Below, piece after piece: positions 17,837 through 26,808 of a stretch of 64,000 bases of DNA. Positions within the stretch are counted from its first letter, which is position 1, and every line of letters begins with the position of its first letter. The notes under the pieces are model-generated. The model did not search any database. It saw only the letters and a program-made list of their open reading frames with translations, and was not told where the DNA came from. This DNA is from Parasedimentitalea marina. GTDB lineage: Bacteria > Pseudomonadota > Alphaproteobacteria > Rhodobacterales > Rhodobacteraceae. Made by a program: the position numbers and the translations under genes. The DNA is taken from the NCBI RefSeq assembly GCF_004006175.1, contig NZ_CP033219.1:2542001-2606000 (forward strand), in the 5' to 3' direction.

Positions 17837-18987
17837 TAGCGAGTCGTCACAGGAATGCAATCTGCGCTGCCGGCAACCAATGTTGCGCAGAACCGACGCG
17901 CGTCAGACAGGTCATCAAAGCCCATCGCCCGAAGCCTGTAAAACGTCCGACCGCCACTTTCGGCCTTTTGAATCACCCGTTTTTTGTCATCCAGATAGTC
18001 TTCAAACCGACCCTGAATACGATCCCACTCGGATCGCGCGACGTCTGCGCTTTCATAGGCGCCAAGTTGCGCCAGACGGGTACCGGCAGGCAGGCTGGCG
18101 GCGTCAACTTCAAGTGTCGATCGTCCCTGAGAAGGGACGGCAGCACTTTGGGAGGGGGCAAACCGTGCCGGACGAACCAGCGGCCGCAGCGACACTTTTA
18201 CGCCGGGCGCATTGAGCATGCCAGGTGCCGGCGCAATAGTAACAGCATTTTCTGACGTGACGGGCTGTAGCGGTGCAGGCTGCACGATGGACGGCGCCGA
18301 AACAGACGCCAAGGTCGTGCCGGCCTCTCTTGGCGCAGGTGTCATCGGTGTGACGCCCGCCGTCAGTGCGGCCACCAGCGCATCAATTTCATTGGCTTGC
18401 GAGGCCGCAGTTTCACCTTCAGTAATTGTGTCTTCCTGAACCAGTGCCGGTTCGGAGGTTGTAGAAACTGCAAGCTCGGTCACAGGACCATCATCTTCGG
18501 CCAGACCCAGCGAGCTCGGCGCCAAGGTCAATCGATCCGCAGGATCTGCAGCAATGCCATTGGCGGCAACATCATTAACCGCCAGCCCCTGATTAACAGC
18601 GGCCTCGCCACCTGGATTGACGGGTTGAACCCTCATGGGTCCTTCCAGGGACCGCACAACGGGGACGCCACTGACGTCGCGCGCCACCAGCTTGTACCCC
18701 CAAAAACCGGTCCCGACGACCAATGCCAACGATGCCACAGCGCCCAGAAAGCCCAGTGTCTTGGTGAAGTCACCTGACGCAGGTTTTGAGGTGCCTTGAG
18801 CCACCGCATCAGAATCCGCCTGACCATAGGCCTGCGGATCATACTGCTGGTATTGTGATTGGTACTGCCCGTCATAGGCCGCACCCCGGCTAGAGGATGC
18901 ACCCTGCAAAGAATACGCCCGGCTATCGCCAGCTTGCGCGCTAAACGCCATGTCCGCCTCACTGCCCATCGATGCGACATTGCGCAT
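17836..18987 (-). CDS. SPOR-domain inner-membrane protein
   Basis: 383 residues. A Tyr/Gln/Ser-rich cytoplasmic N terminus (repeated QYQSQYQQYDPQAYGQ-like stretch) precedes one membrane helix near 95-118 (LGFLGAVASLALVVGTGFWG). A long Ala/Pro/Thr-rich periplasmic linker leads to a C-terminal SPOR domain (LAQLGAYESADVARSEWDRI ending DARRFCATLVAGSADC). SPOR domains bind denuded glycan strands at the division septum. The position next to nagZ and scpAB links it to cell-wall and chromosome functions. An internal ATG at 18951 with GAGGCGG upstream is an alternative start. Confidence 0.88.
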   Translation of the reverse strand: MRNVASMGSEADMAFSAQAGDSRAYSLQGASSSRGAAYDGQYQSQYQQYDPQAYGQADSDAVAQGTSKPASGDFTKTLGFLGAVASLALVVGTGFWGYKLVARDVSGVPVVRSLEGPMRVQPVNPGGEAAVNQGLAVNDVAANGIAADPADRLTLAPSSLGLAEDDGPVTELAVSTTSEPALVQEDTITEGETAASQANEIDALVAALTAGVTPMTPAPREAGTTLASVSAPSIVQPAPLQPVTSENAVTIAPAPGMLNAPGVKVSLRPLVRPARFAPSQSAAVPSQGRSTLEVDAASLPAGTRLAQLGAYESADVARSEWDRIQGRFEDYLDDKKRVIQKAESGGRTFYRLRAMGFDDLSDARRFCATLVAGSADCIPVTTR

Positions 18988-19036
18988 AGATTCGGGTCTC
19001 TAGAACTGCCTCAGACCAGCGTTTCGGGCGATTGTA

Positions 19037-20782
19037 TCACCGCATCTCCTGCGCTGGTTTCACCCCTAGAATACCCAAACCGGACGAAATAACAATCGAA
19101 ACGGCCCGCGCCAGTGCCAAATTCGCATGTGTTGCCGATTGGCTGCTCGTGTTAACAAATCGTAAATTATCATTGGATTTGCCCAGGTGATAAAGTCCGT
19201 GCAGATCCGAGGCCAGATCATACAAGTAGAAGGCCACCCGATGGGGTTCGTGGGTGCGTGCAGCGATTTCGACCAGGCGTGGCCATTCTGCCAGTTTTTT
19301 GGCCACAGCGATTTGCGCATCATCCGCCAACTGTGACAGGTCCGCATTGGCAAGCGTTGCGTCGTCCATTGCGATGTTTTCGTCCCCGGCCTTGCGCAGG
19401 GTCGAGCAGATCCGGGCGTTTGCATATTGCACATAGAACACCGGATTGTCCTTTGACTGCTCCAGCACCTTGGAAAAATCAAAGTCCAGCGACGCGTCAT
19501 TCTTGCGGGTGAGCATCACAAAACGGGTGACATCGGCGCCCACCAGATCAACCACGTCGCGCAGGGTAACAAAGGTCCCTGCCCGCTTGGACATCTTGAA
19601 CTCGGCGCCATCTTTGAACAGTTTGACCAGCTGTGTCAGCTTGATGTCCAACGGGACACGACCATCAGACAGCGCAGACACCGCCGCTTTCATCCGTTTG
19701 ACATAGCCGCCGTGATCAGCACCCAAGACGTCGATCAGCAAGTCAAAACCGCGCTCGATCTTGTCATAGTGATAGGCAATGTCAGGCGCGAAATAGGTCC
19801 AGGCGCCGTCAGATTTCTTGACCGGGCGATCCACGTCATCGCCGTGCTCTGTCGACTTGAACAGGGTCTGCTCACGCGGCTCCCAGTCGACAGGTTTTTT
19901 GCCTTTTGGTGGCTCCAGCACGCCCTCATAAATCAGGCCCTTGGTGTCCAATTCGGAAATAGCACTTTCGATTCGTCCGGTGCCATACAGTGACTTTTCC
20001 GAATAGAAATTATCCATCACCACGCCCAGTGACTTCAGATCCGCCCGGATCAGCTCCATCATTGCATCGGTCGAGAACACCCGGACGTCTTGCAGCCAAA
20101 TCTCTTCGGGCTGGTCAACATAGGCATCGCCCACCTTGTCCTTTAGCGCCTTGCCAGTTTCGATCAGGTAATCGCCGGGATATGTTCCATCGGGAAAGGC
20201 AACCTCCTGGCCGTGGGCCTCAAGGTAACGCAGGTAAACCGAGCGCGCCAAGACATCGACCTGACCGCCACCATCATTGATGTAATATTCGCGGGTGACG
20301 TCATAGCCGGCAAAGTCCAGCAGACTGGCCAGCGCATCGCCAAAGACCGCACCTCGGGTGTGGCCCACGTGCAGCGGCCCGGTGGGATTGGCCGAGACAT
20401 ATTCGACGTTGACCTTCAGCCCCTGCCCCATATCCGAGCGGCCAAAGTCAAGCCCGGCGCTCAGCACAGATTTCGGGACATTTCGCCAGATTGAACCAGC
20501 CAGCCGCAGGTTCAGGAACCCCGGGCCTGCGACCTCGGCCGATGTGATCCGGTCATCCGCAACCAGCTTGGCCGCCAAGGCATCTGCAATATCGCGTGGC
20601 TTTGTCTTGGCTGCTTTGGCCAATACCATCGCAGCATTGGTTGCCATGTCGCCATGGGCCGCATCCCGAGGCGGCTCGACGGCTACATTTCGCAGGTCCA
20701 GCCCTGCCGGAAGCGTGCCGTCAGACACCATAGTGTCGAGGCTTTCAATCACAAGCGAGCGGATATCTGTAAACAGGTTCAT
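19037..20782 (-). CDS. argS: Arginyl-tRNA synthetase
   Basis: 581 residues, class I synthetase. The N-terminal Add1 tRNA-recognition domain is followed by the HIGH motif as HVGH at 138-141 ([15 protein letters not shown]), the YYINDGGGQ segment, and the KMSK motif in [13 protein letters not shown]. The DALR anticodon-binding domain forms the C terminus ([15 protein letters not shown]). It charges tRNA-Arg and needs the tRNA to form the adenylate. It is upstream of the SPOR gene on the same strand. Confidence 0.97.
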   Translation of the reverse strand: MNLFTDIRSLVIESLDTMVSDGTLPAGLDLRNVAVEPPRDAAHGDMATNAAMVLAKAAKTKPRDIADALAAKLVADDRITSAEVAGPGFLNLRLAGSIWRNVPKSVLSAGLDFGRSDMGQGLKVNVEYVSANPTGPLHVGHTRGAVFGDALASLLDFAGYDVTREYYINDGGGQVDVLARSVYLRYLEAHGQEVAFPDGTYPGDYLIETGKALKDKVGDAYVDQPEEIWLQDVRVFSTDAMMELIRADLKSLGVVMDNFYSEKSLYGTGRIESAISELDTKGLIYEGVLEPPKGKKPVDWEPREQTLFKSTEHGDDVDRPVKKSDGAWTYFAPDIAYHYDKIERGFDLLIDVLGADHGGYVKRMKAAVSALSDGRVPLDIKLTQLVKLFKDGAEFKMSKRAGTFVTLRDVVDLVGADVTRFVMLTRKNDASLDFDFSKVLEQSKDNPVFYVQYANARICSTLRKAGDENIAMDDATLANADLSQLADDAQIAVAKKLAEWPRLVEIAARTHEPHRVAFYLYDLASDLHGLYHLGKSNDNLRFVNTSSQSATHANLALARAVSIVISSGLGILGVKPAQEMR

Positions 20783-20914
20783 GTCTGGCGTCCCATAGGT
20801 TCAGTCACGCGAAGTATCACGCCCAGCCCAAGGGTCAATATCTTATGGCCCGCATCGCAGACAATGCAGGGCAGTAAAACGGCGATTGGAGGCTCGTTTG
20901 CCTCACCTGGGCGC

Positions 20915-21214
20915 TTAGGCCAGCATGTCCTGGACCGCAGAGGTCTGGCCCTGATTGTGAATGGAATACCGGCGCAGGGACGGGATGTAGTATGGATCCT
21001 TGACCACCAGTCTCTCGACCTCAGCCCGGGTTTCAGCCTCGACAGTCCAGATTGCACCGGGGAAATCCTGTTGCGGGCGCAGGGCCAAAGTGCCGCCGAT
21101 CTGCAATCCGGGACGTCCGCGCACATAGGCAATATGAGCATCCCGGCGCGCCTTGTCAGCCCGGATTTTGGTCATCTCAGGTGCGTCCTGAAAGGTGACG
21201 GTCCAACGTGTCAT
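20915..21214 (-). CDS. YciI-like protein
   Basis: 99 residues from the ATG at 21214 with GGGAGGTCAGT upstream. It has the YCII ferredoxin-like fold: a start WTVTFQDAPEM, the conserved His in RDAHIAYVRGRP, and the VEAETRAEVERLVVKDPYYI end with the Asp-Pro pair of the family. The function of YciI proteins is mostly unknown, although some are dehydrochlorinase-like. It lies between dgt and argS on the same strand, so it is probably in the same operon. Confidence 0.88.
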   Translation of the reverse strand: MTRWTVTFQDAPEMTKIRADKARRDAHIAYVRGRPGLQIGGTLALRPQQDFPGAIWTVEAETRAEVERLVVKDPYYIPSLRRYSIHNQGQTSAVQDMLA

Positions 21215-21307
21215 ACTGACCTCCCTGCATGTCTCTCCTCTTAAAGAAAGACTAATGCACAAAGGTCATAGGGCCAGTTTAGGATCGCCCTTATTTCCAG
21301 CCGGTTG

Positions 21308-22462
21308 TCACTTGGTCACTTCCAACCCCATGATCAGCCGCTGATGCTCTTGCAGCGCAAAGCGATCCGTCATACCGGCAATATAGTCCGACACAATCCG
21401 CGCCAGAGCGGTTTCGCTATTGGCCGCCGCAATTTGGGCATGCCAGCGTTCTGGCATTTGCAATGGATTTTGCAGGTAATAAGGGAACAGCGCCTCGACC
21501 ACCTTGCCGACCTCGGATCGTTTCACCATCACAGACGGTGCGCGGTACATGCGGGTGAACAAAAATGCGCGGATCTCTTTCAGCTGGGTCCAGATCCGGT
21601 CCGAAAACTGAACCACCGGATGATCAAGGGCCCGCACAGCTTCGACCGATTGCACCCCCGTCCGAGCGATCACCCCCCGCGAGGTGTCGATCACATCGCC
21701 GACCATAACGCCAAACACCCGGCGCAGGGCCTCGTGTCTGCGACGGCTGGGGGCTAAGCCCGGGTACAGGCGGTCCACCTCAGCATAGGCTGGCCCAATC
21801 ATCGACAGCTGGGATATATCATCATCAGTGAACAACCCGGCCCGCAACCCGTCATGCAGATCGTGATTGTTATAGGCAACATCGTCAGCCAGTGCGGCCA
21901 CTTGCGCCTCGGCGCTGGCATGGCTGTACAGCTCTAGGTCATGTATCGCATTGTAGTCGGACAGGGCGTAGGGCAGATCACCGACCACGGGACCGTTGTG
22001 CTTGGCGATCGCCTCCAGCGTCTCCCACGTTAGATTAAGCCCATCAAATTCAGCGTAGTGCTGTTCCAGCGCAGTCACGATGCGGATCGCCTGGGCATTG
22101 TGATCAAATCCGCCATAAGGCGCCATCAAGGCATGCAGTGCATCCTCGCCAGTGTGACCAAAGGGAGTGTGGCCAAGATCATGCGCCAAGGCCACTGCCT
22201 CGGTCAGTTCCTGGTTCAATCCCAAGACCCCGGCAATTGTCCGACCCACCTGCGCCACCTCTATCGTATGGGTCAGCCGCGTGCGGTAATTGTCGCCCTC
22301 ATGTTCAACAAAGACCTGTGTCTTGTGCTTCAGTCGGCGAAAGGCGCTGGCATGAATGATCCGGTCGCGATCCCTCTGGAACGGTGAGCGAAAGCTGCTC
22401 TCCTCCTCATCGACCAACCGACCGCGGGTATTTTCCGGGTTTGAGGCATAAGACGCATGCAT
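21308..22462 (-). CDS. dgt: Deoxyguanosinetriphosphate triphosphohydrolase-like protein
   Basis: 384 residues from the ATG at 22462. HD-domain metal phosphohydrolase: the RDRDRIIHASAFRRLKHKTQ motif, a first metal His in TRLTHTIEVAQ, and the HD pair in ALAHDLGHTPFGHTGED. It is the Dgt type 2 form common in alphaproteobacteria, which hydrolyses dNTPs to deoxynucleoside and triphosphate and so controls dNTP pools. A frame extension to 22558 would overlap the divergent iron-sulfur gene and its promoter and is rejected. Confidence 0.93.
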   Translation of the reverse strand: MHASYASNPENTRGRLVDEEESSFRSPFQRDRDRIIHASAFRRLKHKTQVFVEHEGDNYRTRLTHTIEVAQVGRTIAGVLGLNQELTEAVALAHDLGHTPFGHTGEDALHALMAPYGGFDHNAQAIRIVTALEQHYAEFDGLNLTWETLEAIAKHNGPVVGDLPYALSDYNAIHDLELYSHASAEAQVAALADDVAYNNHDLHDGLRAGLFTDDDISQLSMIGPAYAEVDRLYPGLAPSRRRHEALRRVFGVMVGDVIDTSRGVIARTGVQSVEAVRALDHPVVQFSDRIWTQLKEIRAFLFTRMYRAPSVMVKRSEVGKVVEALFPYYLQNPLQMPERWHAQIAAANSETALARIVSDYIAGMTDRFALQEHQRLIMGLEVTK

Positions 22463-22486
22463 AATAATTCTTTTCCTTTGCAAATC

Positions 22487-22517
22487 TTGTCGCCCGGCCT
22501 CTACCTTTCTATATAAT
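22487..22517 (+). promoter_or_regulatory. Candidate sigma-70 promoter of the ErpA/IscA-like gene
   Basis: TTGTCG at 22487-22492 and a perfect TATAAT at 22512-22517 with a 19-nt spacer, or TATATA at 17 nt. The -10 ends 35 nt before the ATG at 22553, in the dgt/erpA-like divergent gap. Confidence 0.5.
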
Positions 22518-22552
22518 GGACTGCACCGCAACAGAACTTCGTGGAGATGGGC

Positions 22553-22876
22553 ATGCAACTGCCACCTAAAGTAACCGACCGCGCCTTTGCCCGCCTGGCT
22601 GAGATCGGCGCTGCCGGACAGGGTCAGGCCCTGCGCATTGCTGTCGAAGGCGGTGGATGTTCCGGGTTCCAGTACGAAATTGAACTGGACGACGCCAAAA
22701 CTGACGATTTGGTTCTGGAAGGTCAGGGCGAAAAAGTGGTGGTGGATTCCGTATCACTGCCATTTCTGGAAAACGCTGTGATTGATTTCACCGAAGAGCT
22801 GATCGGCGCACGGTTCACCATCGAGAATCCAAACGCCACCTCCAGTTGCGGTTGCGGAACGTCGTTTTCAATGTAA
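22553..22876 (+). CDS. erpA: Iron-sulfur cluster insertion protein, ErpA/IscA family
   Basis: 107 residues from the ATG at 22553 with GGAG upstream; an ATG at 22547 is possible. A-type carrier with all three conserved cysteines: GGGCSGFQYEIEL and the C-terminal SSCGCGTSFSM. It carries [4Fe-4S] or [2Fe-2S] clusters to apoproteins. Whether it is ErpA or another A-type protein cannot be settled by eye, but the isolated position away from a suf operon and the SCGCGTSF end fit ErpA. It diverges from dgt. Confidence 0.9.
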   Translation: MQLPPKVTDRAFARLAEIGAAGQGQALRIAVEGGGCSGFQYEIELDDAKTDDLVLEGQGEKVVVDSVSLPFLENAVIDFTEELIGARFTIENPNATSSCGCGTSFSM

Positions 22877-22907
22877 TTTCAACCCGCGCAGCCCCGGTTG
22901 CCGTTGG

Positions 22908-23978
22908 TTAATCCAACTTTACTCCAACCCGTGCAAAACCTGCAAAGAAGCTCTCGAAATTGTCCGTACTGCTTTCGGCAGCGGTCAAGATATCATGGGC
23001 CTCTTGGCTGAGTTCTGATTGCAAATGCTGGCGCATCAATGGCCAATCAGCGCTTCGATGGTTATGCAGTTCAAATAACATCTGCGACATCTGCCTTAAC
23101 GATCCTGTTTGGGTCGCGCTTTGCCTAACCTGCATGGGGCCCCTTGGCACCTGCTGGGTGAAATAGGGCCGTCGCGTCGCCGCCATCAGCCAGTTACAAA
23201 CGAAATAATCGTGATAGGCGTCAGATCGTTGACCCGAGTTACCATCCGCAATGACAAAACCGGCTGTCTGGCGCGCGATCCAAGTCATCCACACGACAGG
23301 TGGCTGCTGACCAGCGTAATGCAGCGCAATACAGACCTCTGCCAACAGATCTGAGTTCTGATCCAGATAGGCCAGCAATCCAGCATATTCGAGGCTCAGG
23401 AGAGCGTTCTGATCCAGTTCCGGATCAACACGGCCGTATTCGGATAAGTAAAACACGATATGTGTCAGCTCATAAGCGGCCTTACGATTGGGCAGCGCAA
23501 AGGTTCCGGAGCGACCAATAAATTTCCGCAAACGCTGTTCCAGTGCAGTACTGTCCACAACGCCGTTTATACCGCGCCGTTGCATCAACCTGTGGGCTTC
23601 AGCACGTTGCAGGTCTGACAGCTCAGCTTCGGCCAGCCCTTCCCGGGCAACCCAATTGGCAATATCTTCGCCTTTGCCCCCGGCGAGGCCCAAATCTTCG
23701 AGATCAAGGCAAATTGACAGAATGAAACGGTAGTATTGTTGGAAAAAACAAATCTGATCTTCGATCCTATTGTAGAAACTGATCATTGGCAGCATTTGGC
23801 TTTCGCTGAGCGACATCCCGGTGCATTCAAGAATATTCAACAGCTCGGCATTTTCCTTCAGCCAGAACACATCGCCCTGCACCCGACGATGCTGTGAGAA
23901 GTTGCCAATCAGGGCAGTACATTGTTGATCAATACTGACTTGCGAGCCAGGCGCCTTGAGTGGAATGACGTTTGACAT
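22908..23978 (-). CDS. Unrecognised 356-residue helical protein, partner of the repeat protein
   Basis: Starts at the ATG at 23978 (MSNVIPLKAP); an in-frame ATG at 23996 would add six residues. It is mainly helical, with no membrane segment or signal, and has aromatic-rich stretches (QICFFQQYYRFILSICLDLE, VWMTWIARQTAGF). There is a HIVFYLSEYGRV segment and a C-terminal acidic/Phe end (NFESFFAGFARVGVKLD). I see no catalytic motif and recognise no family; it may belong to a Rhodobacterales-restricted DUF. It follows the tandem-repeat gene by 64 nt on the same strand, so the two form a likely operon and functional pair. Confidence 0.75.
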   Translation of the reverse strand: MSNVIPLKAPGSQVSIDQQCTALIGNFSQHRRVQGDVFWLKENAELLNILECTGMSLSESQMLPMISFYNRIEDQICFFQQYYRFILSICLDLEDLGLAGGKGEDIANWVAREGLAEAELSDLQRAEAHRLMQRRGINGVVDSTALEQRLRKFIGRSGTFALPNRKAAYELTHIVFYLSEYGRVDPELDQNALLSLEYAGLLAYLDQNSDLLAEVCIALHYAGQQPPVVWMTWIARQTAGFVIADGNSGQRSDAYHDYFVCNWLMAATRRPYFTQQVPRGPMQVRQSATQTGSLRQMSQMLFELHNHRSADWPLMRQHLQSELSQEAHDILTAAESSTDNFESFFAGFARVGVKLD

Positions 23979-24042
23979 TTGAGTGCTTTCTTTCATTCCA
24001 ACTGATTACAAGGCGCCCGTCTGTGCCAATGGGCAAGATTGC

Positions 24043-24336
24043 TTAGCTACCTGACGAGAACATCTGTGTGCCATCGCCCACAATGGTCAGCTGTAGGCGG
24101 ATTGGCGAGGAACCAGAGGAAAACATCTGCGTTCCATCCCCTGACAAGCTGTCCGACATACAAACCGGAGCCGACCCAGAGGAAAAGGCCTCGGTTGCAT
24201 CGCCAGTCAGGCAATCCGCGCTCATTTCAGGAGCAGAGCCAGAGGAAAACAACGCAGTGCCATCACCATCAAATAGACTGGAAACGCCTGATGTGATTTC
24301 TGGGGCAAACGCTGTATTTTTACGAAGAGCAGTCAT
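24043..24336 (-). CDS. Small tandem-repeat protein with four GDGTxxFSSGS units
   Basis: 97 residues, preceded by a strong AAGGAG site 6 nt before the ATG. After a 23-residue leader-like N terminus (MTALRKNTAFAPEITSGVSS) it consists of units starting at residues 24, 45, 66 and 87, an exact period of 21. Each unit is a conserved core G-D-(G/A)-T-x2-F-S-S-G-S-(A/S)-P plus an eight-residue variable linker. The protein ends exactly at the fourth FSSGS. There is no signal peptide; cysteines occur only in the first two linkers. The layout recalls multi-core precursor peptides or repeat scaffolds, but no family is recognised and no known modifying enzyme is adjacent. It is co-directional with the 356-residue gene. 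Confidence 0.8.
   Translation of the reverse strand: MTALRKNTAFAPEITSGVSSLFDGDGTALFSSGSAPEMSADCLTGDATEAFSSGSAPVCMSDSLSGDGTQMFSSGSSPIRLQLTIVGDGTQMFSSGS
24046..24267 (-). repeat. 63-bp tandem repeat encoding the FSSGS units
   Basis: Units at 24205-24267, 24142-24204, 24079-24141 and a partial 24046-24078. On the plus strand the word CCAGAGGAAAA recurs at exactly 63-nt spacing (24113, 24176, 24239), so the protein repeat is also a recent DNA-level duplication. Confidence 0.9.
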
Positions 24337-24689
24337 GGGAAAATCTCCTTAAAGTAGATGGCGGGTTGCACTCCATCTCTACACGCATAGCAAGAAAATA
24401 AAATTAACACGCACCTTAAAGGCTTCTTAATCCATCAAGATACCGGGGGCTTCACGTCGCAACTCAATGAATTAACTGTTCAATAAATTATCGCAAAATG
24501 TTGGGCCCAAACCATCATCTAGCGCAAAAATGCAAAACTTCTTTACTATACTATAGGTTGATTTTGCGATAATTCACTACCGGAAAACCAGACACCCACC
24601 CGAATCAGGCAAGCAACTATGCGTCCCCAGCTTGCCCCCACTGCCAACATGGGCAATAGATCACCCTAAGCCTTTACAGGAGATCTGAG
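24337..24689. promoter_or_regulatory. Intergenic control region with a perfect 14-bp inverted repeat
   Basis: 353 nt between the divergent repeat-protein gene and xthA. AATTATCGCAAAAT at 24486-24499 and its exact reverse complement ATTTTGCGATAATT at 24561-24574 are separated by 61 nt. The spacer contains further GCAAAA words and TATACTAT (24546-24553), a possible -10. The arms are too far apart for a terminator and look like paired operator sites or a DNA-looping arrangement. Which flanking gene is controlled is not decided. The rest of the gap is A/T-rich with no gene. Confidence 0.55.
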
Positions 24690-25496
24690 ATGAAAATTGC
24701 CACGTTTAACATCAATGGTATCAAAGCCAGGTCTTTGGCCCTTCCTGCCTGGCTGGATGAGGCCCAACCCGATGTGGTGCTGCTGCAAGAGGTTAAATCC
24801 ATTGATGAAGCCTTCCCTCGGGAATTATTCGAGGACCGCGGCTATAACGTCGAGACACATGGCCAAAAAGGGTTCAACGGGGTCGCGATCCTGTCGAAAC
24901 TTCCGCTAGAGGATGTAACACGCGGGTTACCCGGCGACGACGATGACATTCAGGCGCGCTGGATTGAGGCGACGGTGATTGGAAAACAGGCCCTACGCAT
25001 TTGCGGACTGTACTTGCCGAATGGCAATCCGGTCGAAGTGCAGACCGATGGCACCCCAGTACCGGGCGGGAAATACGATTACAAAATGCGCTGGATGCAG
25101 CGATTGCAGATACGTGCAGCAGAGCTGATGTCTCAGGATGCTCCTGCCCTTATGGCTGGTGACTACAACATCATTCCACAATCCGAGGACGCCAAGCGAC
25201 CAGAGGCCTGGGTCGAGGATGCCCTGCACCGTCCAGAAAGCCGCGCGGCCTATCAGCGCATTGTCAATCTGGGTTTCACCGAGGCGTTTCGCGCCCGCCA
25301 TCAGGGGCCGGGCCATTATTCATTCTGGGATTATCAGGCTGGCGCCTGGAACCGGGACGACGGAATCCGTATTGATCATTTCCTGCTGACCCCGCAGGCC
25401 GCTGACTTGCTGCTTGACTGTCAAATCGACAAGCAAGTGCGCGCCGGAGACAAACCGTCTGACCACGTGCCCGTTTGGGTCGAACTGGATCTCTGA
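24690..25496 (+). CDS. xthA: Exodeoxyribonuclease III
   Basis: 268 residues, standard length. Endonuclease/exonuclease/phosphatase fold with MKIATFNINGIKAR (metal Asn), LLQEVKS (catalytic Glu), GYNVETHGQKGFNGVAILSK, GDYNIIPQSEDAK (catalytic Asp-Asn), YSFWDYQAG and the final GDKPSDHVPVWVEL (catalytic His). It cleaves abasic sites and has 3'-5' exonuclease activity in base-excision repair. AGGAGAT precedes the ATG. Confidence 0.96.
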   Translation: MKIATFNINGIKARSLALPAWLDEAQPDVVLLQEVKSIDEAFPRELFEDRGYNVETHGQKGFNGVAILSKLPLEDVTRGLPGDDDDIQARWIEATVIGKQALRICGLYLPNGNPVEVQTDGTPVPGGKYDYKMRWMQRLQIRAAELMSQDAPALMAGDYNIIPQSEDAKRPEAWVEDALHRPESRAAYQRIVNLGFTEAFRARHQGPGHYSFWDYQAGAWNRDDGIRIDHFLLTPQAADLLLDCQIDKQVRAGDKPSDHVPVWVELDL

Positions 25497-25525
25497 CCGC
25501 GGCCGCGCCACCGGACAAGAAACAA

Positions 25526-25556
25526 GCCGCCGACCCTATATTAAGAAGGTTCGGCG
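25526..25556. terminator. Possible shared hairpin between xthA and the monooxygenase
   Basis: CCGCCGACC and GGTTCGGCGG can pair with one bulge around a 12-nt loop, between two convergent stop codons (the second arm covers the end of the monooxygenase gene). It lacks a clear T-run in either direction, though CTTGTTTCTTG follows on the minus strand. Confidence 0.4.
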
Positions 25557-26716
25557 GTTACATCGTGACGGTAAATCCAATCAAACTGGCGGACCATACG
25601 CTGCGGTGCAAACCGTCCACTAAGCTTTAGAAACTGATGCGCAGGCCAGGCCAATGGCGCCCGCAGATGGTATTTCCAGGCGTTTCGATTGGCAGCCTCT
25701 ACCAATCGCACAGTGCGGGCGTACCGTTGTTTCTGATAGTGCTTCAGCCCGGACTCGACGCTTTCGGATGCGCGTAAAGACGCGGTCAACACCCAGGCGT
25801 CTTCCAATGCCATATTGGCCCCTTGTGCCATGAACGGCAGGGTCGGATGCGCTGCATCACCCAGTATTGCAACACGCCCCTGACACCAGTTGTCCGCCAC
25901 CTGATGACGGAACAAACCCCAAAGACGCACTTCGTCCACAGCAGAGAGCAAACCACCAGCAGTGCCGCCGAAACCCTCGAACGCCTGTCGCAGATTGTCG
26001 GGGTCATCGCTGTGATTCCAGCCCTCGGCAGCCCAGGCGCTGCGTTCTTGAACCGCAACGATATTCACCCGTTTCCCATCTCGTAATGGATAGGCAACCA
26101 GATGCTTTTTGGGGCCCATGAAAACATGCGCTTCGGGTGGCAGGTCCAGTACGTTTGGCACTGTCGCCCGCCAGGCGACTTGACCGGTAAAGGTCGGTTG
26201 ACCGGGATCGTTAAACGCTTTTCTGGTCTTTGAGTGTAATCCGTCGGCGCCAATCACCAGATCGCCACCGCACTGGTCGCCATTGGACAAATGTACCACC
26301 GGAGACGGTCCAGCATCCACCCGCTCAACCTTTTGCAGCAATCGAACCTGCACGCCGGCCTGACGCACAGCGTCAACAAGAATCGAAATCAGGTCCGAGC
26401 GGTGAACAAAATAAAAATTCTGACCAACTGCATATTGGTCGAGATCCAACCGAACCACCTGACGGCCATGGCGATAGTCGCGTAAAGACACGGCCCTTGC
26501 CCGCTGCGAGCACCAAGCCAAATCATCCTGCAGCCCAAGACCAGCCAGGACCGACACCCCATTCGGAGAGATTTGCAGCCCTGCGCCAACTTCGGCAATG
26601 GCCTCGGCCTGCTCCAGTACGGTGACCTCGGCGCCATTGCGACACAATGTCAGCGCAGCGGTCAACCCGCCGATACCCCCGCCCAAAATCGTGACTTTCT
26701 GACCTTTGAGTTCCAT
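25541..26716 (-). CDS. FAD-dependent monooxygenase (salicylate hydroxylase type)
   Basis: 391 residues from the ATG at 26716. Group A flavoprotein monooxygenase: the dinucleotide-binding GGGIGGLTAALTLCRNGAEV, the DG motif GADGLHSKTRKAF, and the second FAD motif GDAAHPTLPFMAQGANMALE. These enzymes hydroxylate aromatic substrates with NAD(P)H; the substrate is not readable, and no aromatic-degradation genes adjoin. The stop lies in a hairpin shared with the convergent xthA end. Confidence 0.9.
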   Translation of the reverse strand: MELKGQKVTILGGGIGGLTAALTLCRNGAEVTVLEQAEAIAEVGAGLQISPNGVSVLAGLGLQDDLAWCSQRARAVSLRDYRHGRQVVRLDLDQYAVGQNFYFVHRSDLISILVDAVRQAGVQVRLLQKVERVDAGPSPVVHLSNGDQCGGDLVIGADGLHSKTRKAFNDPGQPTFTGQVAWRATVPNVLDLPPEAHVFMGPKKHLVAYPLRDGKRVNIVAVQERSAWAAEGWNHSDDPDNLRQAFEGFGGTAGGLLSAVDEVRLWGLFRHQVADNWCQGRVAILGDAAHPTLPFMAQGANMALEDAWVLTASLRASESVESGLKHYQKQRYARTVRLVEAANRNAWKYHLRAPLAWPAHQFLKLSGRFAPQRMVRQFDWIYRHDVTAEPS

Positions 26717-26756
26717 ATCACCCAACTCCGCCTATGTTCTTCCCACATAAACGAAA

Positions 26757-26783
26757 AACGCCGGGACAACAGGCCCCGGCGTT
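26757..26783 (-). terminator. Rho-independent terminator of dksA
   Basis: A perfect 9-bp stem AACGCCGGG/CCCGGCGTT with a 9-nt loop. Read on the minus strand it is followed by a T-rich TTTCGTTT. It lies 25 nt after the dksA stop; the other side is also T-rich (TTATTTTG). Confidence 0.75.
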
Positions 26784-26808
26784 ATTTTGTTCAATATTTG
26801 ATCTGGCT

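Noticed and set aside
17168..17839. 223-residue plus-strand frame inside nagZ
   Set aside because: Antisense to the conserved nagZ catalytic region; no family resemblance.
22462..22558. N-terminal extension of dgt by 32 residues
   Set aside because: It would cover the promoter and start of the divergent iron-sulfur gene, and family members start at the ATG at 22462.
24046..24267. CRISPR-like interpretation of the 63-bp repeats
   Set aside because: Units are contiguous, in frame with a coding sequence that has a strong ribosome site, and there are no unique spacers of constant length.
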